Source: a virus. Taken from it: 48,619 nt of DNA. Where the stretch lies: positions 1-48,619 of IMG/VR virus record IMGVR_UViG_3300021389_000040. One strand, written 5' to 3'. Shown here one piece after another: positions 1 through 8,974 of the stretch. Both the position numbers and the translations under genes were made by a program. The notes under the pieces were generated by a model, which did no database searches, was not told where the DNA came from, and saw nothing but the letters and a program-made list of their open reading frames with translations. Positions within the stretch are counted from its first letter, which is position 1, and each line of letters starts with the position of its first letter.

Positions 1-2
1 GA

Positions 3-98
3 AAAGACAGAAGAGACTCACAGAGGTATGCTCAGGGTGGGATGGTGAAAGCTAATTGTGGTGCCTCCATGAAACCCACACAAAGCCGTAAGAAGTAA
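3..98 (+). CDS. C-terminal fragment of a phage protein, cut by the window edge
   Basis: An open frame runs from the first bases to a TAA at 96-98 and encodes 31 residues ending in a Lys/Arg-rich tail. The segment YAQGGMVKANCGASMKP resembles the Gly-Gly-Met, basic C-termini of small structural or hypothetical proteins I know from marine phages. No start is visible, so the gene begins outside the window. This shows that the left edge is not a natural gene boundary. The function is unknown. Confidence 0.5.
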   Translation, partial: KDRRDSQRYAQGGMVKANCGASMKPTQSRKK

Positions 99-115
99 TA
101 AAAAGACTAGCCCCA

Positions 116-144
116 TTGACAATAAGGAAGTACTAAAGTATGAT
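116..144 (+). promoter_or_regulatory. Sigma70-type promoter overlapping the first gene start
   Basis: TTGACA at 116-121 is followed by a 17-base spacer and TATGAT at 139-144. This is six of six and five of six matches to consensus. The -10 box overlaps the ATG of the gene at 140, so transcription would begin inside that gene. The promoter would serve the terminase genes, or it is a chance match. The same TTGACA box recurs before the scaffold, capsid and 10846 genes. Confidence 0.4.
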
Positions 145-526
145 AAATCAAAATGGGGCTAGGTTTGAACGAGCTAAAAGCTTTATTTCAAGGTTTACAA
201 CAGAAGACGTAAGAGGGTCTTTATACACTTGTCCCAAGAATTGTAGGGCCCGAGTTGTATTGTTGTTTGTAACCAATGCCAGCTCAATAGTAGGCGGGGG
301 TGGGGACAATACCAACATTACTGTAGAGTGGTATAGGGCCGAAGAAGACCTCCACTATTTTATTTTAGGCAGTCGTAATTTGAGTTCTACAGAATTTTTA
401 CAGTTTAGTGAGGGGTATATTGTCCTGGAACCAGGGGACAAGATTGAAATTACTCCCTCTAACAATGCCTCACCCCAAATTAGTGCTTTTTGCACGGTAG
501 AAGAAATCTTTGTACCCGTAGGATAA
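140..526 (+). CDS. Small beta-rich protein, probably virion-associated
   Basis: This 128-residue protein has no membrane segment and is rich in beta-forming stretches. The pattern of a basic N-terminus, a VVLLFVTN strand, a Gly-rich turn and a final EPGDKIEITPSNN hairpin suggests a beta-sandwich. AAGGAAG lies nine bases before the ATG and acts as the ribosome binding site. It sits just ahead of the terminase genes, where phages often keep small head or fibre-associated proteins. I do not recognise a named family, so a structural role is inferred from fold character and position. Confidence 0.6.
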   Translation: MINQNGARFERAKSFISRFTTEDVRGSLYTCPKNCRARVVLLFVTNASSIVGGGGDNTNITVEWYRAEEDLHYFILGSRNLSSTEFLQFSEGYIVLEPGDKIEITPSNNASPQISAFCTVEEIFVPVG

Positions 527-529
527 TAC

Positions 530-892
530 ATGTCAAGAGAACTTACAGAAAAACAACAGATCTTTCTCTCCGTCCTTTTTGAAGAGGCTGAGGGAGATCC
601 TCTAGCCGCAAAGAAACTTGCTGGTTATAGTGATAATGTTTCTACAAGCACTGTAGTAGGGGCTTTAGAAGAAGAAATCTCTGACCTAACCAAGAAGTTT
701 ATCGCTAGGTCTGTTACAAAAGCAGCTTTTGCAATGTCTAAGGTTCTAGTTAATCCCACAGCTCTTGGTAATAAAGAGCTTATGGCTGCAGCAAAAGATC
801 TCTTGGACCGTGGGGGCTTTGTTAAAACTGATAAAATTGAAGTAAGAGCAGATACCCCACTCTTCATTCTTCCGGCAAAAAATGATGACTGA
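530..892 (+). CDS. Probable terminase small subunit
   Basis: The 120-residue product begins with a helix-turn-helix-like segment (LTEKQQIFLSVLFEEAEGD, then KKLAGYSDN; about residues 5-35). This is the arrangement by which small terminases of the Terminase_2 type bind the packaging site. A helical middle for oligomerisation follows, then a Pro-rich tail that could contact the large subunit. It starts four bases after the previous stop, with AGGA as ribosome binding site, and its end overlaps the next gene by 11 bases. Position directly before the terminase large subunit supports the call; a second DNA-binding protein follows and could share the role. Confidence 0.65.
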   Translation: MSRELTEKQQIFLSVLFEEAEGDPLAAKKLAGYSDNVSTSTVVGALEEEISDLTKKFIARSVTKAAFAMSKVLVNPTALGNKELMAAAKDLLDRGGFVKTDKIEVRADTPLFILPAKNDD

Positions 893-1274
893 GTGGGCAC
901 CAATCATTAAGACTAGCAGGCAGATCCCCTTTGGTTATAAAGAGGATCCTGAGGATGACTGGATGCTACTGCCCGTACCAAAAGAGCTAGAGTTACTGGA
1001 GACTGCCAAAGAACACCTTAAAGTTTACAGTTATAGGGCTGTAGCAGATTGGTTACTGGAGCAATCAGGAAGATACATTTCACACTCGGGGTTGCGGCAA
1101 CGTATCTTGGGCGACAAGAAAAAAACAAGAGAGTCGGTAAACCTTGAACAGCTTGCCAAGAAGTACAAAAAAACGATTGAAAAAATCCAAGCCCTTGAAG
1201 CCCGAAAGCTTGGTAGAAAATACGACCCCAAAGATACAGAGAGTCTATGCAACTCCGCTACCCCCGAAGATTGA
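882..1274 (+). CDS. HTH-like protein upstream of terminase; second packaging-protein candidate
   Basis: The 130-residue protein has an acidic start (EDPEDDWMLLPVPKELE), a helix-turn-helix-like region around residues 45-75 (YRAVADWLLEQSGRYISHSG) and a long basic helix at 85-115. Marine phages commonly carry such a protein directly before the terminase, annotated either as small terminase or as unknown. Its last 131 bases overlap the large-subunit frame, which has no ATG of its own. The two are therefore probably translationally coupled, or were once one protein. Confidence 0.55.
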   Translation: MMTEWAPIIKTSRQIPFGYKEDPEDDWMLLPVPKELELLETAKEHLKVYSYRAVADWLLEQSGRYISHSGLRQRILGDKKKTRESVNLEQLAKKYKKTIEKIQALEARKLGRKYDPKDTESLCNSATPED

Positions 1275-2679
1275 GGTAGAAAAGGCCCAAGAGATTATCT
1301 TTAAGCCCAACCCTGGGCCCCAAACAGATTTTTTGAGTGCGGGTGAACAAGAGGCTTTGTATGGGGGTGCAGCTGGCGGGGGAAAAAGTTATGCCATGTT
1401 GGCAGACCCCGTAAGGAATTTTAATAACCCCCTTGCTAAACAGCTTCTTGTACGTAGATCTACAGAGGAACTTAGAGAACTTATTTCTGTTTCTAAACAA
1501 CTCTACCCAAAAGCCATCCCAGGGATTAAATGGTTAGAGCGTGAGAAGACTTGGATTGCTCCCTCTGGGGCAAGTCTCTGGATGTCCTATTTGGACTCAG
1601 ATGATGACGTACTGCGTTACCAAGGTCAGGCTTTTTCTTGGGTGGGTTTTGACGAACTTACACAGTGGGCTACCCCATATGCTTGGAACTATCTAAGATC
1701 CCGTTTGCGTACTACCTCACAGAGTAACCTTAAGTTGTACCAGAGGGCTACGACAAACCCTGGTGGACCAGGGATGCAGTGGGTTAAAAAGATGTTTGTT
1801 GACCCCGCCCCAGCAGGGCAAGCTTTTTGGGCTACTGACATTGAAACGGGGGGAGTTATCCACTGGCCAAAAGGACACTCTAGGGAGGGTCAGCCACTCT
1901 TTAAGAGACGTTTTATTCCCGCAACACTTTTTGATAATCCCTACTTGTCAGAGGATGGGCTCTATGAAGCTAACCTCCTTTCTATGCCAGAACACTTAAG
2001 AAAACAGCTTCTTGAGGGTAACTGGGATGTAAATGAGGGTGCAGCCTTTCCAGAGTTTAACCGTAAGATTCATGTCTGTGAGGCTTTTGAAGTCCCAAGG
2101 TCTTGGGTAAAGTTTCGGGCTGCAGACTACGGCTACGGTTCTTATACTGGGGTTCTTTGGTTTGCTATTGCACCAACAGGACAGATCTTCATTTACCGAG
2201 AACTTTATGTCTCTAAGGTTACTGCAGAAAATCTTGCAGACCTTATTTTAGATGTTGAATCAGAAGACCATATCCGGTATGGTGTATTGGACAGCTCTCT
2301 CTGGCATAACAGAGGGGATCGGGGACCCTCTCTAGCAGAGCAGATGATTAAAAAGGGTTGTAGGTGGAGACCTGCGGATAGATCTAAGGGGTCCCGTGTC
2401 GCAGGTAAGAACAAGATACACCAACTCCTACAGGTTGACCAGTACTCAGGTGAACCTGGCATTCAAATCATGGATAACTGTACAAAACTTATTTCACAAC
2501 TACCTGCTATACCCCTGGATAAAAGAAACCCTGAGGATGTAGATACAAATGCAGAAGACCACCTATATGATGCTTTGCGTTATGGGGTTATGACAAGACC
2601 CAAGAGTCACCTCTTTGACTATGACCCAATGGCTTCCCGCAGCGGCTTTCAAGCCTCCGATAATACTTTTGGCTATTAA
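1144..2679 (+). CDS. terL: Terminase large subunit (packaging ATPase and nuclease)
   Basis: This motor cuts concatemeric DNA and pumps it through the portal. The ATPase domain shows Walker A GGAAGGGKS at residues 74-82 and Walker B WVGFDEL at about 166-172. The nuclease domain begins at AADYGYGS (Asp328) and continues through GVLDSS to the late acidic AEDHLYDALRYG. The length of about 500 residues is normal. The start is unusual: no ATG or GTG precedes Walker A in frame, only several TTG codons from 1144 on. None has a clear ribosome binding site, and all lie inside the preceding gene. I took the first TTG; the true start may be later, or reached from the upstream frame. Confidence 0.95.
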   Translation: MNSLPRSTKKRLKKSKPLKPESLVENTTPKIQRVYATPLPPKIEVEKAQEIIFKPNPGPQTDFLSAGEQEALYGGAAGGGKSYAMLADPVRNFNNPLAKQLLVRRSTEELRELISVSKQLYPKAIPGIKWLEREKTWIAPSGASLWMSYLDSDDDVLRYQGQAFSWVGFDELTQWATPYAWNYLRSRLRTTSQSNLKLYQRATTNPGGPGMQWVKKMFVDPAPAGQAFWATDIETGGVIHWPKGHSREGQPLFKRRFIPATLFDNPYLSEDGLYEANLLSMPEHLRKQLLEGNWDVNEGAAFPEFNRKIHVCEAFEVPRSWVKFRAADYGYGSYTGVLWFAIAPTGQIFIYRELYVSKVTAENLADLILDVESEDHIRYGVLDSSLWHNRGDRGPSLAEQMIKKGCRWRPADRSKGSRVAGKNKIHQLLQVDQYSGEPGIQIMDNCTKLISQLPAIPLDKRNPEDVDTNAEDHLYDALRYGVMTRPKSHLFDYDPMASRSGFQASDNTFGY

Positions 2680-2689
2680 GGAACCTTAA

Positions 2690-4828
2690 ATGGAAATGAA
2701 CGACAAGCTCACTATTGACGAAGAAGGCTCTTCTTCCCTTTCGGATATTAAAACTGGGGATATGGTAGATAGCCCTTCGGGACAGATTGTATCTTTTGTT
2801 AAAGAACGCTTTGATCGTGCCTCAGACGCTCGTCATGGGGAGGAGGTTCGTTGGCTTCAAGCCTATAGAAACTATCGGGGTATTTACGGACCAGAGGTGC
2901 GGTTCACTGACACAGAAAAGTCTCGTGTTTTTATCAAGGTGACTAAGACCAAGGTTCTTGCAGCCTACGGTCAAATCACCGAAGTGCTCTTTGGTAATAA
3001 CCGTTTCCCCATTTCCATTAACCCTACAGTGCTACCTGATGGGGTTGCAGATACTGTTTATTTCGACACGCAGGCACAGACCTCTGCAATGGCCCAAGGA
3101 GCTGCTCAGGGAGCCCCTGCAAGCCCTACAGGAGGTACTCCAGCAGGGTTGCCTAAGCTGCTCCCAGGAGAGACCATGAGAGGCCTGAAAGAGCGTCTCG
3201 GGGGTCTTACTAAAGAGCTTGAGCCTGTTGCAGATAAGCTAAAAGAGGGTCCTGGTTCGGGCCCAACAGAAGTGGCATTTCATCCAGCCCTTATTTCTGC
3301 AAAGAAGATGGAGAAAAAGGTTCATGACCAGCTTGAAGAATCTAACTCTAAGAAGCACCTAAGGGCTGCAGCTTTTGAGTGTGCTCTCTTTGGTACTGGG
3401 GTGATGAAAGGCCCCTTTGCTGTAGATAAAGAATATCCTAACTGGGACGAAGACGGTACCTACAACCCCACAATTAAAACTGTGGCTGAAACCTCTTATG
3501 TATCCTTGTGGAATTTTTATCCTGATCCCGATGCAACCACTGTAGAAGACTGTGAGTACCTTGTAGAAAGACATAAACTTTCCCGCTCTCAACTGCGTGG
3601 ACTTAAACGCAGACCATACTTCCGGTCTAAAGCTATCGACCTTTCTATCACCCAAGGTGAAAACTATATCCGAGAGTGGTGGGAAGATAGTATGGATGAC
3701 GATGACGATAACCCACGGACAGAGCGTTTTGAGGTTCTAGAGTTTTGGGGTTTTGTAGATGTTGAGACGCTTAAGGGTCATAATGTAGATATTCCACCAG
3801 AGTTGCGTAAGGCGGCTCAGGTTTCTGTAAACATTTGGGTATGTAACGGTAATGTTCTTCGTCTAGTAATGAACCCATTTAAACCCACATACCTCCCTTA
3901 CTACGCAGTGCCATATGAAGTAAACCCCTACAGCCTTTTTGGTGTTGGTGTGGCTGAAAATATGGATGATACCCAACTTCTGATGAATGGCTTTATGCGT
4001 ATGGCCATTGATAATGCGGCCCTTTCAGGCAACCTGCTTATTGAGGTAGATGAATCTAATCTTGTGCCAGGACAAGACCTTACAGTTTCTCCTGGTAAAG
4101 TTTTCCGAAGAGAGGGTGGTGCTCCAGGTCAGGCTATTTTTGGCACCAAGTTCCCTAACGTCTCAAATGAGAACATGCAGATGTTTGACAAAGCAAGACA
4201 GCTTGCAGATGAGTCTACAGGGTTTCCTTCTTTTGCACACGGTCAAACTGGTGTAAGTGGTGTTGGTCGTACCGCATCAGGTATTTCTATGCTGATGAGT
4301 GCAGCTAACGGTTCTATCCGCACGGTAGTAAAAAACTTTGATGACTACCTACTCAACCCTCTTGGTAAAGCCCTCTTCCACTTTAATATGCAATTCAACT
4401 TTGACCCAGAAATCAAAGGTGATCTGGAAGTTAAAGCTGAGGGTACTGAGTCCTTGATGGCTAACGAGGTTCGTAGCCAACGTTTGATGCAGTTCCTCGG
4501 AGTTGTCCAAAACCCTGTACTAGCACCCTTTGCTAAAATGGATTACCTTATCCGTGAGATTGCAAGAAGCATGGATCTTGATCCTGACAAAGTAGCTAAC
4601 TCTATGGGTGCTGCAGCCATTCAAGCTGAGGTCTTAAAAAAGTTCCAAGCGGAAAACCCACAACCTCAGGTAGCTGGTATGCCTGGGGGGGCCCCTCAAC
4701 AGGCCCCAGCTGGGGTCCAAGCGACAGATACTACAGGGTCGGGAGGGGGTAATATTGGAACTGGGTCCGTACCCACACCAGGTGAGCCTGGGTTTAGTGG
4801 GGCTCCTGCTATAGGGGCTATGGGATGA
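2690..4828 (+). CDS. Portal protein
   Basis: The 712-residue product forms the dodecameric ring at the capsid vertex through which DNA is packaged and ejected. Its length matches P22-like or HMO-2011-like podoviral portals. It has a charged N-terminal helix region (VKERFDRASDARHGEEVRW), a central portal core (residues 340-520, with NPFKPTYLPYYAVPYEVNP and GVGVAENMDDTQLLMNGFMR), and a Gly/Pro/Gln-rich C-terminal tail. It starts ten bases after the terminase stop, behind TAAGGA. Its final ATGA overlaps the next gene. Confidence 0.92.
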   Translation: MEMNDKLTIDEEGSSSLSDIKTGDMVDSPSGQIVSFVKERFDRASDARHGEEVRWLQAYRNYRGIYGPEVRFTDTEKSRVFIKVTKTKVLAAYGQITEVLFGNNRFPISINPTVLPDGVADTVYFDTQAQTSAMAQGAAQGAPASPTGGTPAGLPKLLPGETMRGLKERLGGLTKELEPVADKLKEGPGSGPTEVAFHPALISAKKMEKKVHDQLEESNSKKHLRAAAFECALFGTGVMKGPFAVDKEYPNWDEDGTYNPTIKTVAETSYVSLWNFYPDPDATTVEDCEYLVERHKLSRSQLRGLKRRPYFRSKAIDLSITQGENYIREWWEDSMDDDDDNPRTERFEVLEFWGFVDVETLKGHNVDIPPELRKAAQVSVNIWVCNGNVLRLVMNPFKPTYLPYYAVPYEVNPYSLFGVGVAENMDDTQLLMNGFMRMAIDNAALSGNLLIEVDESNLVPGQDLTVSPGKVFRREGGAPGQAIFGTKFPNVSNENMQMFDKARQLADESTGFPSFAHGQTGVSGVGRTASGISMLMSAANGSIRTVVKNFDDYLLNPLGKALFHFNMQFNFDPEIKGDLEVKAEGTESLMANEVRSQRLMQFLGVVQNPVLAPFAKMDYLIREIARSMDLDPDKVANSMGAAAIQAEVLKKFQAENPQPQVAGMPGGAPQQAPAGVQATDTTGSGGGNIGTGSVPTPGEPGFSGAPAIGAMG

Positions 4829-5013
4829 ACTTAAAGCCCTTTGTAAACAACAAAGACCTCTACGAAGATTTTCTTCTCTACCTAGATCAAGTTATCGAAA
4901 ATAAAAGAAGGATTCTTGAACAGGCTACAGAAATTAACCTTGTGTATCAAACGCAGGGTCAAATTTCTGCACTAAGAAAACTTAAAACCTTGAGGGAACA
5001 GGTTAATGGCTGA
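4825..5013 (+). CDS. Small helical protein after the portal
   Basis: This 62-residue, highly helical and charged protein starts in the ATGA overlap with the portal stop, and overlaps the next gene by eight bases. The tight coupling on both sides shows that it is translated. Small coiled-coil proteins at this position can be head-assembly factors, but nothing in the sequence identifies a function. Confidence 0.7.
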   Translation: MNLKPFVNNKDLYEDFLLYLDQVIENKRRILEQATEINLVYQTQGQISALRKLKTLREQVNG

Positions 5014-8000
5014 CCCAGTAAAAGATGCAAAGAAAGCTTTTGGGGCTACGGGACCTATGGTCCCCCCAAGGGCGGACTATAAGCCTGCCACAAACACTAA
5101 AAAAGTAGATACTTTTGGGGACACAATTTCTCAAATGTCAGGGGAGGCTTTTACCAACGCACTTAATAAAGTTGTTAATGCGGGAGACATTCAAATTGAC
5201 CCAAATGACCCCCGCCTACTAACAGCCTTTAAGCAGGCAAACCAGTACATCTCTGATCTAGCTGTTGGGGGTCTCTACACTATTGAGGGTGCTACACAAG
5301 CCGCTGCAGGTGCTATTGGGGAGGTTTTTGGTGGTAGCCCAAACAACGAAAGAAAACTCGCCAACGATATTATGGGTATGGGAGATGCTTTCGCGGGTTC
5401 AGGTGTAGCTAGGGGTGCAAACCTCCTTGATGACTTTCTGGAAACTGGGTCTACTGCAGTTTTACGAGCTAAACCCATACAAAAAATTAAAACCCCTGAC
5501 ACTAATAGTGCAGTACCCAGCACACTGGAAAGCCCACCTATGGAAACTGAGGTCTTTGACCTCTTTGAGCCACCTAAGATGGGTCCCAGCGAATGGTTCG
5601 ATAACCAATTTGAAGTGTTAAAGGAAGACTTAAAAACCGCAGGTCCAAGTCTTCAAGAGAGTTATTCCAGTAAAATAAAAGCCATTGAGACCTTGGGCAA
5701 AGACAAGTTGTTGGGCCTAGCAGAAAATATTCCCCACTTTAACGACCCGAGTTATAAAGATTATCTTAAGGGTTTAGAATCTGTAGCGGGGGGTTTGGGT
5801 GTCTACCCCCCAAATTTCATAGAGCTTTTAAATGATCTTAGCGTGGCCTACCCTAAAAAGCTAGACCCAGGGCGTCAAGACCTGACAGATGTGAATTTAC
5901 CCCTAAGGTCAACTGTAGGAGAGAGGGCCGCCACAACTGCAAAAAATAGACCCTCAGATAAAGCCGCAGAAGACCTTGGTTTTAAAGATACGGTTTACCA
6001 TACAACACTAGACGAGGGTAATTTTACAACCTTTGATCCTGATAAAACTACACCTGGACACGGAAAAGCTGCACAAGACTATTTGGGGGTGCACGTTGGC
6101 ACCCCTAGGGCTGCTGCCGAGAGGAATTACACGGTAGGAGCAAGTGTAGATAACCCAATGGGATCAACGTTAGAGTTAAGGGCTAGGACGGACAAACCCC
6201 TGACTGGAGAGGGGCTTTCAAAAACCCTTGGGCTAAACCCAGAAGAATACCACCTAGGCTTTAAGGAGGGACCCTTCACGGAAAGAGAGCTTGGGTACCT
6301 TATTGATGACTATGAGGATCTTTTTAGTGCACAGAACCCAAACTTTAAAGGTGACTTACGTGAGTTTGCGACAAAGGACCTAAGAAGAAAACTTGCCGAC
6401 GAAGGTTATACACATATCCCCTATATTAATGACGTAGAAGACCCTGGAAGTACAAGTCTTATTATGCTTACAGATAGATCAAAAGATAGCCCTGCAGTAC
6501 TTCGGGATGTAAGAGCTAAGTTTGACCCCCAAAAAATTACGGACCCCGACCTACGCTTCGCAGAAGGTGGGCTAACAGAAGATACAATGGAGCAACAGAT
6601 GAACAAACTATTTGCCGAGGGTGGTATTAATACTGGTAGCGCTGAAATTGACCCTGTGAGTGGTAATGAAGTACCCCCTGGCTCTATGCCAGAAGAAGTT
6701 CGGGATGATATTGACGCCAAACTCTCAGGTGGAGAGTATGTGGTACCTGCAGATGTGCTTCGTTTCTATGGTGTATCCTTCTTTGAAAAGCTACGTAAAA
6801 AGGCTAAAGAGGGGCTTCAAACAATGGATGAGGATGGTCGTATTGGTGGGGAGCCTGTACCCAACGATATGGAAGAAGACGATGACTTCCCTTTTGGCTT
6901 AGATGAGTTGGAGGCAGAAGGTCCTGACATGGGCATGGCCGAAGGTGGTCTAGCCACAGAACCAGCAAATGACTTTAAACCTTCAAACTGGGCTTTTGGG
7001 GGCTCAACTTTTGGTGGCTCTCCTGCGACCAGTGCCAACCAGATGAAACAATTTCTAGATAAAAATGGTAATATTGTCAACGTTCTGTACATTAAGGGTA
7101 AACCAATCGTGGATGTTCAAGCTTTGGGTTATACAGAATATACAGGTGAGAACACCCCAAAAGCCACTGGTGAAGTTGTAGAGTCTGTCAAACCCTCGTC
7201 GGATAACTCTGATAGAAGTGATAGGGATGATAATTCTGTAGTAGGTGGAACAGGTGCTAGTGCCGAAAAAGGTGCCCCTAGCTGGGCTGAGGGTGTAGAT
7301 TGGGCAGGTATTTCCCCTGCAGATGCTGTGAGTCTTGGTACCAATAGGATGACTAACAACTTCCTTGAGAAGGGCCTCATGGGTGTTGCCAGTATGGTAA
7401 ACCCTGCTTTGGGGCTTGGGGCTGCTGGTGTCATTAACGCCAGTAACATAAGAGATGTTAAGAACTCTATTGCATCTCTTGAGGCAGCTGGGAATACTGC
7501 TGCAGCCTCAGAACTACAGAAAAAATTAGATGCGGATATTGGGGCTAAGGGGCCTGCTTGGGGGTTTATCTCAGACCTAATTACAGGTAAGCCCTTTTCT
7601 GCAACTACAACACCCACAACCACCAAGACAACTACAACCCCTACAATTATCAAGACAACTACAACCCCTACAACAAGAGCGGGTGTTAGTTCAGCTCCAT
7701 CGTCTGTAAATGATTCTGGGTTTCTTGGTTCCAGTTCTTATGCCCAGGAACAAAGATCTGGAGATAGTAGTGGGGGTAAAGCTACAGCTGCTGCAAACTC
7801 AAAGGAAAGTGTTGCGCAAGCCCAGGCTCGGTCTGGTTCTATTGCAAGTGGAAAATCTCAAGCGGCTGGTGCTACTTCACCCTCAAGAGATATCCAATCA
7901 GAGGCTTACTCCGGTAAGGGGTACACTCAAGGTCGAGCAAAGGGCGGCTTGATTGAAAAACCAAAAAAGGTTCCTGCTAAAAAGACTTCCACCAGACGTA

Positions 8001-8014
8001 AAACAAAGATTTGA
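5006..8014 (+). CDS. Large head-associated protein with ADP-ribosyltransferase-like segment
   Basis: The 1002-residue protein is modular. Residues 1-320 are mainly helical. Residues 325-520 look like an ADP-ribosyltransferase-type domain (DTVYHTT, FDPDKTTPGHG, LGVHVGTPRAA, then DEGYTHIPYINDVED). From residue 515 come repeated FAEGG and MAEGG motifs and a segment (EVPPGSMPEEV, LSGGEYVVPADVLRFYG, FFEKLR) shared by many marine phage virion proteins. A Thr-rich low-complexity stretch at about 870-890 precedes a basic C-terminus. Its place between portal and scaffold suggests a protein packaged in the head and perhaps injected. Catalysis is not proven, because the NAD-binding residues cannot be assigned with certainty. 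Confidence 0.75.
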   Translation: MADPVKDAKKAFGATGPMVPPRADYKPATNTKKVDTFGDTISQMSGEAFTNALNKVVNAGDIQIDPNDPRLLTAFKQANQYISDLAVGGLYTIEGATQAAAGAIGEVFGGSPNNERKLANDIMGMGDAFAGSGVARGANLLDDFLETGSTAVLRAKPIQKIKTPDTNSAVPSTLESPPMETEVFDLFEPPKMGPSEWFDNQFEVLKEDLKTAGPSLQESYSSKIKAIETLGKDKLLGLAENIPHFNDPSYKDYLKGLESVAGGLGVYPPNFIELLNDLSVAYPKKLDPGRQDLTDVNLPLRSTVGERAATTAKNRPSDKAAEDLGFKDTVYHTTLDEGNFTTFDPDKTTPGHGKAAQDYLGVHVGTPRAAAERNYTVGASVDNPMGSTLELRARTDKPLTGEGLSKTLGLNPEEYHLGFKEGPFTERELGYLIDDYEDLFSAQNPNFKGDLREFATKDLRRKLADEGYTHIPYINDVEDPGSTSLIMLTDRSKDSPAVLRDVRAKFDPQKITDPDLRFAEGGLTEDTMEQQMNKLFAEGGINTGSAEIDPVSGNEVPPGSMPEEVRDDIDAKLSGGEYVVPADVLRFYGVSFFEKLRKKAKEGLQTMDEDGRIGGEPVPNDMEEDDDFPFGLDELEAEGPDMGMAEGGLATEPANDFKPSNWAFGGSTFGGSPATSANQMKQFLDKNGNIVNVLYIKGKPIVDVQALGYTEYTGENTPKATGEVVESVKPSSDNSDRSDRDDNSVVGGTGASAEKGAPSWAEGVDWAGISPADAVSLGTNRMTNNFLEKGLMGVASMVNPALGLGAAGVINASNIRDVKNSIASLEAAGNTAAASELQKKLDADIGAKGPAWGFISDLITGKPFSATTTPTTTKTTTTPTIIKTTTTPTTRAGVSSAPSSVNDSGFLGSSSYAQEQRSGDSSGGKATAAANSKESVAQAQARSGSIASGKSQAAGATSPSRDIQSEAYSGKGYTQGRAKGGLIEKPKKVPAKKTSTRRKTKI

Positions 8015-8039
8015 CAACAGCTTTAATTTGTAGTAATGT
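8011..8039 (+). promoter_or_regulatory. Candidate sigma70 promoter before the scaffold gene
   Basis: TTGACA at 8011-8016 overlaps the stop codon of the preceding gene. A 17-base spacer and TAATGT follow. The -35 box is perfect and the -10 box is weaker, keeping T1, A2 and T6. A stem-loop lies just downstream of the predicted start point. Confidence 0.45.
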
Positions 8040-8056
8040 AAGAGTACATAGGCTAC

Positions 8057-8074
8057 TCGGGGCTTCGGCCCCGA
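8057..8074 (+). promoter_or_regulatory. UUCG-type hairpin before the scaffold gene
   Basis: A perfect seven-base stem (TCGGGGC paired with GCCCCGA) closes a TTCG tetraloop, one of the most stable RNA loops. There is no T-run after it, so it is unlikely to be a strong terminator. It could protect the 5' end of a scaffold-capsid transcript or trim a longer one. Confidence 0.55.
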
Positions 8075-8095
8075 CCCCACCATAAAGGATTAAGA

Positions 8096-8971
8096 ATGGC
8101 TGTATTAGAAGCGGTAGAAAAAGTTAGAGTTGCTGGTTTTGTAGACTCCGGTCACAGCAGAAGAAATCAAGACCGTATTAAGCGGGAAGAAGAAGAACTT
8201 CAAAGACTTATCTCTGGAGAGGACTCGCAAGAAAAACCCGATGACTCAGAAGAAGAGATAGAAGATACAGAATCAAAAACCGAGAAGCCCATTTCAAAAG
8301 AAGAAGAGTCTTTTAAAAAACGTTACGGTGATCTTAGACGCCACACCCAACAAAAAGAAAAAGAGTGGGAAGACCGTTTAAAACAACTGGAGGGTAACTC
8401 TAAGATCTTAAACCCCCCGAAGTCTGATGAGGATATTGAGGCTTGGGTTAATAAGCACCCTGATGTAGCTGCAATCGTACAGGCTATGGCAGCTAAAGAG
8501 GCTGAAAAACGTTTTAGTGGTGCGGAGCAGAGACTCCAAGAGTTGGATGAAGAACGCTTTGAACTCCAAAGACAAAAAGCTGAAACGTCTATCCTTAAAA
8601 GCCACCAAGACTTTAACACCATTAAGGTCTCTGATGACTTCCATGATTGGGCAGAAGATCAACCAAAGTGGGTTCAAGATGCAGTATACGAAAACGCAGA
8701 TGATCCCAAGTCAGTAATTCGTGTTATTGATCTTTATAAGATTGACCGTGGCCTTACCAAGACAGACAGACAACGTTCAGACAAACAAGCCGCTAGCTCT
8801 ATTAAGGCCAGCTCTCGACCAGCCATTGAAGAAGATGAAAGTTCTAGCTACTTTAGTGAGTCCCAAGTGTCTAAAATGAGTGCTGTGGACTACGAGAAAA
8901 ATGAGTCTAAAATTATGGAAGCTATGAGAGCAGGTAAGTTTAGATATGACCTTTCTGGTGGTGCACGTTAA
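8096..8971 (+). CDS. Capsid scaffolding protein
   Basis: This 291-residue protein is very acidic and lysine-rich, with a predicted coiled coil (EEEELQRLISGEDSQ; later QRLQELDEERFELQRQKAE), and lies directly before the major capsid gene. Podoviral scaffolds have this size, composition and position: they fill the procapsid, guide coat assembly and leave before packaging. The basic C-terminal region (about 245-291) is where scaffolds usually contact the coat. AAGGATTAAG before the ATG acts as ribosome binding site. Confidence 0.85.
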   Translation: MAVLEAVEKVRVAGFVDSGHSRRNQDRIKREEEELQRLISGEDSQEKPDDSEEEIEDTESKTEKPISKEEESFKKRYGDLRRHTQQKEKEWEDRLKQLEGNSKILNPPKSDEDIEAWVNKHPDVAAIVQAMAAKEAEKRFSGAEQRLQELDEERFELQRQKAETSILKSHQDFNTIKVSDDFHDWAEDQPKWVQDAVYENADDPKSVIRVIDLYKIDRGLTKTDRQRSDKQAASSIKASSRPAIEEDESSSYFSESQVSKMSAVDYEKNESKIMEAMRAGKFRYDLSGGAR

Positions 8972-8974
8972 CTG

